A stretch of 5,092 nt of DNA from positions 1,358-6,449 of the forward strand of contig CAPQQE010000003.1 of assembly GCA_948687865.1 (NCBI GenBank), written 5' to 3'. Numbering within the stretch: the stretch's first letter is position 1; each line of letters starts with the position of its first letter. The stretch comes from an uncultured Bacilli bacterium (GTDB lineage Bacteria > Bacillota_I > Bacilli_A > RF39 > UBA660). Made by a program: the position numbers and the translations under genes. The notes under the pieces were generated by a model. The model did not search any database and was not told where the DNA came from. It saw only the letters and a program-made list of their open reading frames with translations. Positions 1-5,092 of this stretch are shown here, in pieces.

Positions 1-1
1 T

Positions 2-85
2 GGAACAAATCGTTCACCATGTATAATTAAACCAATAGATAATGGTGATTATGTATATATGATATTACCAATAAAAATAAAAGAA
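2..85 (+). pseudogene. clpC: 5' remnant of the ClpC gene, in a shifted frame
   Basis: Read from base 2, this stretch is open until TAA at 86-88, in a different frame from the ClpC body that follows. It contains TNRSPCII, which resembles the TKNNPCLI segment just before the first P-loop of ClpB/ClpC proteins, then IDNGDYVY, which resembles the family's I-x-N-G-D-V-P segment just after it. Between them about 15 residues, including the Walker A GxxGxGKT, are absent. The body frame is closed upstream by TGA at 46-48, so the frame switch must lie between about 49 and 85; one extra A in the A run at 73-77 would join the frames as IKNKRIISVDMA. The alignment rests on two short motifs, so the identity is moderately supported. 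It could instead be chance open frame or the end of another gene. Confidence 0.5.
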
Positions 86-99
86 TAATATCAGTTGAT

Positions 100-1653
100 A
101 TGGCATGTACAGTAGCAGGAACCAAGTATAGAGGTGAATTTGAAGAAAGAATTAAAAAGATGGTAAAAGAATTAGAAGAAAATGATGATGTAATAATATT
201 TATAGATGAAATACATACAATAGTAGGAGCAGGTGGTGCTGAAGGAGCTATAGATGCATCTAATATATTAAAACCAGCTCTTGCTAGGGGTAAATTAAAG
301 GTCATAGGGGCAACTACAATATCAGAATATAAAAAATTCATTGAAAAAGATAATGCACTTGACAGAAGATTTCAAAAAGTATTTGTAGATGAACCCGATT
401 CAGATAATTTAAAAAACATATTAATGAATTTAAAAGGAATATATGAATCTTATCATGGAACCAAAATAGATGAAAAATTAATAAATAAAATAATAGAATT
501 ATCTGATAGATACATATATGATAGATGTGAACCAGATAGATCAATAGATATATTAGATGAAGTTTGTACTAAAGTATCATTAAAGGAAGTAAAAGAAGAA
601 AAAGAATTAATAGAACTATCTGATAATCTTATGAAACTTCAAAAAGAAAAAAATAAATGTATAATAAATCAGAATTATGATAAAGCATATACGTTAAGAG
701 AATTAGAAGAAGAATTAACAGATAAAATAAATAAACTTAAAATAGGATACATCAGAAAGAAAAAGGTAAAAAAAGTAAAATTAAATGATGTAATAGAAGT
801 AATAAGCAGTAAAACTAAAATTCCAATTTATGAAATAAATAAGGATTATAAAACACAAATAAAAATGATAGAAAATAAATTAAGAGAAAATGTAATAGGT
901 CAAAATGATGCTATAGATAAATTGATAGATATAGCAAGGAAAATAAAACTTGGTATAAAAGATAAAAATAAAAGTTATTCTATTCTTTTTTGTGGATCAA
1001 CTGGTACTGGTAAGACATATTTATCAAAGTTATTCGCAGAAGAATTAGTTGGTAAAAATAATGTTATAAAATTAGATATGAGTGAATATTCAGAAAGTAT
1101 AAGTATAAATAAAATAATAGGTTCCCCCGCAGGATATGTAGGATATGATGATAATAAAAATATACTTGAGGAAATAAGAAATAAACCATATTCAGTACTT
1201 ATATTAGATGAAATAGAAAAGGCACATAAATCTGTATTAAATTTCTTTTTAAATATACTGGATGAGGGAAATTGCAAAGATTCAAGTGGAAGAACAGTTA
1301 GATTTGATAATGTGCTAATAATTATGACAAGTAATGCATATATAAATAAATCATTGATGGGATTTAATGAAAATAAAGAAAAAAATTCATTAGAAGAATT
1401 CTTTTCTAAAGAATTTATTAATAGAATAGATGAAATAGTATCATTTAATAAGTTTAATCATGACGATATAAATAAGATTATAATGAAGGAAGCAAATAAA
1501 TATTATAAAAAATATAATAGTGAAAATATAATAAGTTTAGATATGGTAAATAAAATAATAGATGAATCTAATTTTGAAGACTATGGTGTTAGAAAATTAT
1601 GTAAGATAGTAAGAAAAGAAATAGAGAATGAGATAATGTCAAATATATTTTAA
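100..1653 (+). CDS. clpC: ATP-dependent Clp protease ATP-binding subunit ClpC (5'-truncated, frameshifted)
   Basis: This is a Hsp100 AAA+ unfoldase that feeds substrates to the ClpP protease in the cytoplasm. Counting from the ATG at 100: the first AAA+ domain shows VDMACTVAGTKYRGEFEER near the start, Walker B IIFIDE (32-37), sensor 1 VIGATT (68-73), arginine finger LDRRF (87-91) and the EPDRSIDILDE helix (144-154). A UVR-type coiled middle segment (about 180-215) points to ClpC rather than ClpB. The second AAA+ domain has VIGQ (265-268), Walker A GSTGTGKT (299-306), Walker B VLILDE (366-371), sensor 1 TSN (410-412), arginine finger FINRIDE (439-445) and sensor 2 GVRKL (496-500). Homology continues upstream of the ATG (KRIISVD), so that ATG is internal and not a real start. 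The N-terminal domain lies outside the window, and the first Walker A is missing (see the 5' remnant). The protein ends soon after the sensor 2 helix, shorter than is usual for ClpC. It converges on the pyrophosphorylase gene. Whether the product is functional is doubtful. Confidence 0.9.
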   Translation: MACTVAGTKYRGEFEERIKKMVKELEENDDVIIFIDEIHTIVGAGGAEGAIDASNILKPALARGKLKVIGATTISEYKKFIEKDNALDRRFQKVFVDEPDSDNLKNILMNLKGIYESYHGTKIDEKLINKIIELSDRYIYDRCEPDRSIDILDEVCTKVSLKEVKEEKELIELSDNLMKLQKEKNKCIINQNYDKAYTLRELEEELTDKINKLKIGYIRKKKVKKVKLNDVIEVISSKTKIPIYEINKDYKTQIKMIENKLRENVIGQNDAIDKLIDIARKIKLGIKDKNKSYSILFCGSTGTGKTYLSKLFAEELVGKNNVIKLDMSEYSESISINKIIGSPAGYVGYDDNKNILEEIRNKPYSVLILDEIEKAHKSVLNFFLNILDEGNCKDSSGRTVRFDNVLIIMTSNAYINKSLMGFNENKEKNSLEEFFSKEFINRIDEIVSFNKFNHDDINKIIMKEANKYYKKYNSENIISLDMVNKIIDESNFEDYGVRKLCKIVRKEIENEIMSNIF

Positions 1654-1661
1654 TTAATATT

Positions 1662-1690
1662 AAAAAGAGAAAAGTTATTTTTCTCTTTTT
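1662..1690. terminator. Bidirectional intrinsic terminator between convergent genes
   Basis: Bases 1662-1673 (AAAAAGAGAAAA) and 1679-1690 (TTTTCTCTTTTT) form a perfect 12-bp stem with the 5-base loop GTTAT. Each arm ends in a run of five T when read outward on its strand, so the same hairpin can terminate clpC on the plus strand and the pyrophosphorylase on the minus strand. It starts 8 bases after the clpC stop, and its right arm covers the last codons (RKREK) of the opposing gene. The stem has only two G-C pairs, which is normal for a genome this AT-rich. Confidence 0.75.
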
Positions 1691-2619
1691 CTAGCTTTGA
1701 GTTTTTCAGATATAACATTTGATACCCTCATAATATCATCTTTAGTCTTTATAGGACAAAATTCATCAGTAGTTGTTCTATATAATAGCATATCTTTTTC
1801 AAAATAAAAGGCATCAAATATAAATTGTTCAAATTTAAAAGAATTGGGTAGATTTTTTGAGATTTTGTTGTCATATGGATTAATATACTCACTTTTTTTA
1901 TATGCTCTATGATATTTAAGATTTATATTGGCAAATTTTTTTACACTATCTATATGAATCAGATGGTATGTAATATTTTTTTCTCTATATATATAATTAC
2001 CATATTTATCTAAACTATTTGATATTTCATCAGATATATATTCAGTTGGTAACATAAATGGTTTATTTTTATATTTGCAAAAAACCCAATCCCTATCTAG
2101 GGGATTATCTTTAAATAATGTTTTACTTGATAATTTATATCTATTATATATTGTCGCACCGATAAATATTGGATCAACTAAATTTGTTAGAGCATTGTCA
2201 ACTGTTGAAAATAAAATATATTTAATTTCTTTCTTTTTCATGTCATATAACATATTACTTTTTTTTAGTGAATTAAATACATTACCATTACCATTAGGTC
2301 CAAACAAAATATTTGATTTATCTTTTAATAGAATATTTCCGTTAACATCAAGTATTGGTAATTCACCTTGGGTAAAAAAATATATATTTTCTTTTGGATA
2401 ATTAAAATATAAATTATTTTTAAAGTAATCTATTGTTTCTTTATTGTTATTATTACTTGTCATAATATATATATTTATAAATATATTATACTTTTTTTTA
2501 ATTTCTTTAAGTTGATTAATAAATATTTCAAAAAGTGATATTTTTTCATTGTTTATATCTATCTCAACACTTCCCTTAGGACCATTATATCCAAGTCTAG
2601 AACCATTTCCACCAGCCAT
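1675..2619 (-). CDS. UDP-N-acetylglucosamine/UDP-glucose pyrophosphorylase family, catalytic body (frameshifted)
   Basis: UDPGP-family nucleotidyltransferase, which makes a UDP-sugar (UDP-GlcNAc or UDP-glucose) from UTP and the sugar 1-phosphate for cell-wall or glycan synthesis; the substrate cannot be decided from sequence. Counting from the ATG at 2619: nucleotide-binding loop MAGGNGSRLG (1-10) and PKG (14-16), the uridine-binding GPNGNGN, then STVDNAL (family VDN), KYHRAYKK, KFEQFIFDAF and DEFCPIK near the end, all in family order. The ATG at 2619 is not the natural start: coding-like sequence continues upstream in frame as NLIKDGKYAIVI, the family beta strand before the loop, until TAA at 2656-2658. 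The true N-terminus is in another frame at 2649-2804. Family members of this type are usually near 400 residues, and the two pieces together give about 375. It is downstream of the phosphoesterase and probably cotranscribed with it. Confident on family, unsure on activity. Confidence 0.85.
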   Translation of the reverse strand: MAGGNGSRLGYNGPKGSVEIDINNEKISLFEIFINQLKEIKKKYNIFINIYIMTSNNNNKETIDYFKNNLYFNYPKENIYFFTQGELPILDVNGNILLKDKSNILFGPNGNGNVFNSLKKSNMLYDMKKKEIKYILFSTVDNALTNLVDPIFIGATIYNRYKLSSKTLFKDNPLDRDWVFCKYKNKPFMLPTEYISDEISNSLDKYGNYIYREKNITYHLIHIDSVKKFANINLKYHRAYKKSEYINPYDNKISKNLPNSFKFEQFIFDAFYFEKDMLLYRTTTDEFCPIKTKDDIMRVSNVISEKLKARKREK

Positions 2620-2648
2620 TATGACAATCGCATACTTACCGTCTTTAA

Positions 2649-2804
2649 TTAAATTTTATATAGATTATTCATAAAAGAAAAATTTATACTTTTTATTTGC
2701 TTTTCTAAGTTTAGTTTTTGATTGCTGTCTAATTTATTATAAAATTTTAACAAGTGACCCTGATTATACAATTTTAATTTTGTAATAATTCGTTTTGATA
2801 ACAT
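2649..2804 (-). pseudogene. N-terminal fragment of the UDP-sugar pyrophosphorylase
   Basis: This 51-codon frame starts at ATG 2804-2802 and ends at TAA 2651-2649. The product contains YNQGHLLKFYNKLDSNQK and INFSFMNNLY, which fit the helical N-terminus of bacterial UDPGP-family proteins (family pattern YxQEHLLxFYDxLxxxEK ... IxxxDFxxxxxLY). It is followed within 10 bases by LIKDGKYAIVIMAGG in another frame. One added base in the AAAATTT tract (plus 2651-2657) would fuse them as LYK-x-LIKDGKY. Even after fusion, about 35-40 residues of the linker normally between these segments are missing, so a single deletion whose length is not a multiple of three could explain both the gap and the frame change. 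The fragment has its own ribosome binding site and starts 18 bases after the phosphoesterase stop, as expected for the original gene start. Confidence 0.75.
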
Positions 2805-2815
2805 AGTATACTTAA

Positions 2816-2820
2816 CCTTT
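2816..2820 (-). promoter_or_regulatory. Ribosome binding site for the pyrophosphorylase N-terminal frame
   Basis: AAAGG on the minus strand lies 11 bases before the ATG at 2804. The spacing is a little long. It supports 2804, not 2619, as the original translation start, because no comparable site precedes 2619. Confidence 0.5.
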
Positions 2821-2822
2821 CT

Positions 2823-3665
2823 TTAAATATTTTTTATAGAATTTTCCATACTTAATATAGAATTAAGTATCTTTTTTGTATCTTTTGGAGAATATGGTAT
2901 TAACCCTTTTTCTTGTAAATCTACCATATCAATATAAACTTTTTTCAATGTTTCCTTATATGGTACTTTTATCATTTGAATATTTATACCATCAGTTTGT
3001 ATTTTATCATCAATTATAACATATGTTAAATATGGATCAATAATTGGTATATAACTATCATTTTCATATATTAATTTATTATGTTCACCACAACTACCAA
3101 CATTTATAATTGCTCTATCATCATTTTTAATAAATGCTTCTGAAGTATTAAATATTTTTAGATTATTATTTTCTTCAATTCCAATGAAATTTTGATGAGT
3201 ATGCCCTACAATAGAAACTTGGGGAATATCCGAAACAAACATATTTTTATAATCATAAATGATATTATTTCTATAATTTGTATATTCATTCTTATTAAAT
3301 AAAGGATTAAATATTGATTCTAAATTATTAGGATTAGAATGATATAAATAAATTAAAACTTTATTAACTAATATTTGAAATTTTGTTTCTAGATTATTTA
3401 AATATTCTATTCTATGAAACTTTAGTTTTTCTCTTGTAAATTTATACATTTCATTATTAGTAACTAAATTGTCACAATTACCCTTTAAAACGATTGATGC
3501 ATTTTCTTTAATACAATCAACAACTTCTGCAGGATAATAGTATTTTGTTACAATATCACCTAAACATATTATTTTATCAACATTTTTTCTCTCAATATCT
3601 TTTAATATTAAATTCAAAGCATCTATATTAGAATGTATATCTGAAATAATAGCTATTTTTGACAT
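2823..3665 (-). CDS. Calcineurin-like metallophosphoesterase (YfcE/MJ0936-like superfamily)
   Basis: Predicted cytoplasmic metal-dependent phosphoesterase of 280 residues. All the superfamily metal-site motifs are present in order: SDIHSN (D9, H11), LGDIV (D37), GNCDN (N63, D65), YHSNP (H109) and GHTH (H155, H157), followed by INVGSCG (187-193), corresponding to the NPGSVG turn of small prokaryotic members. There is no signal peptide or membrane segment. The substrate cannot be assigned; relatives act on phosphodiesters, nucleotides or protein phosphates. Its first codon is preceded by a good ribosome binding site. It is the first gene of a likely two-gene minus-strand operon with the pyrophosphorylase and is divergent from cysS. 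It is the only gene here with no visible lesion and normal length, and both its ends lie inside the window. Confidence 0.9.
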   Translation of the reverse strand: MSKIAIISDIHSNIDALNLILKDIERKNVDKIICLGDIVTKYYYPAEVVDCIKENASIVLKGNCDNLVTNNEMYKFTREKLKFHRIEYLNNLETKFQILVNKVLIYLYHSNPNNLESIFNPLFNKNEYTNYRNNIIYDYKNMFVSDIPQVSIVGHTHQNFIGIEENNNLKIFNTSEAFIKNDDRAIINVGSCGEHNKLIYENDSYIPIIDPYLTYVIIDDKIQTDGINIQMIKVPYKETLKKVYIDMVDLQEKGLIPYSPKDTKKILNSILSMENSIKNI

Positions 3666-3675
3666 ATAAAATATT

Positions 3676-3684
3676 CTTCCTTTT
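3676..3684 (-). promoter_or_regulatory. Ribosome binding site for the phosphoesterase
   Basis: AAAAGGAAG on the minus strand is purine-rich with a GGA core, 10-12 bases before ATG 3665, and fixes that start. No alternative in-frame start with a better site is seen. Confidence 0.6.
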
Positions 3685-3721
3685 ATTAATTATATACCTT
3701 GTAAATAAAAAATAATAGTAT

Positions 3722-3749
3722 TTTATATAAATTTATTAAAATCTCTAAA
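3722..3749 (-). promoter_or_regulatory. Candidate promoter for the phosphoesterase-pyrophosphorylase operon
   Basis: On the minus strand, TTTAGA (plus 3744-3749, 4 of 6 matches to the sigma-A -35 box) and TATAAA (plus 3722-3727, 5 of 6 to the -10 box) are separated by 16 bases. Transcription would start near 3715 and give a leader of about 50 bases that includes the ribosome binding site. In DNA this AT-rich, such matches occur often by chance, so support is only moderate. The -35 box overlaps the left edge of the palindrome at 3747-3769. Confidence 0.4.
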
Positions 3750-3769
3750 ACATAATGCATTATAGTTTT
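3747..3769. repeat. Palindrome in the divergent intergenic region (candidate operator)
   Basis: ATAATGCATTAT at 3752-3763 is a perfect 12-bp palindrome. It extends to AAAAC (3747-3751) pairing with GTTTT (3765-3769) if A3764 is bulged. It sits between the two divergent promoter candidates and touches the -35 position of each, which is where an operator for a dimeric repressor would lie. On the plus strand it is followed by Ts to 3772, so a terminator-like RNA hairpin is an alternative, although no plus-strand gene ends nearby. Confidence 0.4.
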
Positions 3770-3791
3770 TTTCTCATATTTATGTTAAAAT
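3763..3791 (+). promoter_or_regulatory. Candidate promoter for cysS (extended -10)
   Basis: TGTTAAAAT at 3783-3791 reads as an extended -10 element (TG, one base, then TAAAAT, 5 of 6). The -35 position (3763-3768, TAGTTT) is poor, which an extended -10 can tolerate. A start near 3798 gives a leader of about 23 bases ending in the Shine-Dalgarno site. TATAAT at 3797-3802 is a better hexamer, but transcription from it would begin inside the ribosome binding site. Confidence 0.35.
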
Positions 3792-3807
3792 AATACTATA
3801 ATAATTT

Positions 3808-3814
3808 GAGGTGA
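3808..3814 (+). promoter_or_regulatory. Strong Shine-Dalgarno site for cysS
   Basis: GAGGTGA matches seven bases of the canonical AGGAGGTGA sequence, with 6 bases to ATG 3821. It is the strongest ribosome binding site in the window and settles the cysS start. Confidence 0.8.
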
Positions 3815-3820
3815 GAAAGC

Positions 3821-5092
3821 ATGAAATTATATAATACACTTAACAAACAAGTAGAAGAATTTATTCCAAATGAACCAAATAAGGTAAAAATGTATACTTG
3901 TGGACCTACTGTGTATCATTTTGCACATATAGGTAATCTAAGAACATATATTTCAGAAGATATATTAGAAAAATCTTTAAAATATCTTGGATATGACGTA
4001 GATAGGGTTATGAATATTACTGATGTTGGTCATATGGTTGGTGATGGGGACTCTGGTGTAGATAAAATGCTTCTTGCTAGTGAAAGAGAAAATAAAAGTT
4101 CATATGAAGTAGCAAAGTATTATACAGAGTGTTTCAAACAAGATTGTTTAAAATTAAACATAAAATGGCCTGATAAAGTAAGTCCTGCGACTGATAATAT
4201 AGATGAATATATAAAAATAATTACTAAATTATTAGACAAAGGTTATGCATATATAAGTGATGGAAATGTTTATTTTGATACAACTAAATATAGTAAATAT
4301 TATGAATTATCTGGCATGAATAAAGATGATCTTATAATTGCTTTTACCTTGTCTAAATTTACGAATCAGGCTATGAAGTGGGATTCACCTTGGGGTGTAG
4401 GATATCCTGGATGGCATATTGAATGTACAGGGATTTCCATTAAATATTTAGGGGAAAACTTAGATATACATTGTGGGGCAGAAGATGCAGTATTTCCACA
4501 CCATACAAATGAAATAGCGCAAAGTGAAGCATATTTAGGACATAAGTGGTGTAATTATTGGATACACTTTGGATTTTTAAATGATAAAAATGGAAAGATG
4601 AGTAAAAGTAGTGGAGAATTTTTAACAATTTCATTACTAGAAGAAAAAGGATATAATCCACTTTCATATAGATATTTATGTTTAAATTCATATTATCATA
4701 ATTCATTAACATTTAGTGAAGAAATATTAAATGGTGCACAAAGAGAATATGAAAAATTAAAAAATAAAATATCATTACTAACTGATGATGGAATTATAGA
4801 TACAGAAATAATAGATAAATATGATACTAAATTTAAAGATTTACTAAGTAATAATTTAAATACTGCAATGTGTTTAACTATTATATATGATTTACTTAAA
4901 GATAATGAAGTTAATGATATTACTAAAAAAACTATTATAGAAAAATTTGATAATGTATTATCTTTAGATTTATTAACACATAAAGAGAAGGATAAAGATT
5001 TAGAAAAAAAGATAAATGAATTAATAGAAGAAAGAAACAAATTAAAACAAGAAAAGAATCTATTACAGAGTTTAAAAAAGGAAATAGAGACG
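3821..5092 (+). CDS. cysS: Cysteinyl-tRNA synthetase (3' end cut by window)
   Basis: Class I aminoacyl-tRNA synthetase that charges tRNA-Cys with cysteine using ATP, in the cytoplasm. The frame is open for 424 codons to the last base, with no stop seen. Key residues are present: zinc ligands C27 (in TCGPTVY), C202 (WHIEC), H227 and E231 (PHHTNE); the HIGH-type motif HIGN (36-39); and the ATP-binding KMSKS (259-263). The later part (NNLNTAMCLTIIYDLL, FDNVLSLDLL, IEERNKLKQEKN) follows the family's C-terminal helical region. Family proteins are about 460-470 residues, so roughly 40 should lie beyond the window. One anomaly: between SGMNKDDL and FTLSKF (residues 165-180) about 20 residues are missing, including the highly conserved KRNPxDFxLW stretch, with the frame kept. 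The gene stands alone, divergent from the phosphoesterase, with no T-box leader. Identity is certain; activity is uncertain because of the gap. Confidence 0.95.
   Translation, partial: MKLYNTLNKQVEEFIPNEPNKVKMYTCGPTVYHFAHIGNLRTYISEDILEKSLKYLGYDVDRVMNITDVGHMVGDGDSGVDKMLLASERENKSSYEVAKYYTECFKQDCLKLNIKWPDKVSPATDNIDEYIKIITKLLDKGYAYISDGNVYFDTTKYSKYYELSGMNKDDLIIAFTLSKFTNQAMKWDSPWGVGYPGWHIECTGISIKYLGENLDIHCGAEDAVFPHHTNEIAQSEAYLGHKWCNYWIHFGFLNDKNGKMSKSSGEFLTISLLEEKGYNPLSYRYLCLNSYYHNSLTFSEEILNGAQREYEKLKNKISLLTDDGIIDTEIIDKYDTKFKDLLSNNLNTAMCLTIIYDLLKDNEVNDITKKTIIEKFDNVLSLDLLTHKEKDKDLEKKINELIEERNKLKQEKNLLQSLKKEIET

Noticed and set aside
40..48. TGA read as tryptophan, making the clpC body frame continue upstream
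   Set aside because: A TAA at 40-42 in the same frame stops it anyway, and all tryptophans elsewhere use TGG, so an altered code does not help.
27..341. Minus-strand open frame of 104 codons opposite clpC
   Set aside because: Lies antisense to a clearly homologous ClpC frame, has no family resemblance or ribosome binding site, and such shadows are common opposite AT-rich genes.
2075..2401. Plus-strand open frame of 108 codons opposite the pyrophosphorylase
   Set aside because: It overlaps conserved codons of the UDPGP-family gene on the other strand and resembles no protein I know.
2647..2660. Programmed -1 ribosomal frameshift in the pyrophosphorylase
   Set aside because: The zero-frame codons TAT AAA ATT TAA do not form an X-XXY-YYZ slippery heptamer, slipping would mismatch the tRNAs, and the missing linker would remain unexplained.
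3689..3694. Minus-strand TATAAT as the -10 box of the phosphoesterase operon
   Set aside because: Transcription would start near 3682, inside the ribosome binding site, and no -35 box lies at proper spacing; the upstream pair at 3722-3749 fits better.
3666..3820. T-box leader controlling cysS
   Set aside because: The gap is only 155 bases and lacks the T-box core (AGGGTGGNACCGCG-like) and the following terminator; a full T-box would not fit before the ATG.
4440..5040. Two minus-strand open frames opposite cysS
   Set aside because: Both are antisense to well-conserved cysS sequence (KMSKS region and C-terminal helices) and are low-complexity, hydrophobic shadows.

Overview
This is a very AT-rich bacterial segment with short intergenic gaps. 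All readable genes use TGA only as a possible stop: the seven tryptophans seen (six in cysS, one in the pyrophosphorylase) are all TGG, so the standard bacterial code fits better than the Mycoplasma code. Protein style (UVR-bearing ClpC, eukaryote-like UDP-sugar pyrophosphorylase, a CysRS with WDSPWGVGYPGWHIEC) and base composition suggest an uncultured Bacillota lineage near the Bacilli/Mollicutes-like gut bacteria. That placement is an inference. Genes are cut at both ends of the window.

Layout: (1) 1-1653, plus strand, the 3' two thirds of a ClpC-type AAA+ unfoldase; its first ~85 bases are in a different frame and the first Walker A loop is missing. (2) 1662-1690, a perfect 12-bp stem that can end transcription from both sides. 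(3) 1675-2804, minus strand, a UDP-N-acetylglucosamine/UDP-glucose pyrophosphorylase family gene split in two frames. (4) 2823-3665, minus strand, an apparently intact calcineurin-like phosphoesterase, 18 bases upstream of (3) and probably cotranscribed with it. (5) 3666-3820, a divergent intergenic region with two promoter candidates and a central palindrome. (6) 3821-5092, plus strand, cysteinyl-tRNA synthetase, cut by the window end.

The genes are ordinary housekeeping functions (protein quality control, cell-envelope sugar nucleotide supply, phosphoester hydrolysis, tRNA charging). I see no mobile element, CRISPR array, RNA gene or defence system. The striking thing is damage: three of the four genes lack a short conserved stretch (about 15, 35-40 and 20 residues), and two also carry a frame switch in or next to an A/T run. 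This is either real decay in a reduced genome or a systematic sequence/assembly error; the essential cysS gene is the best test between these.
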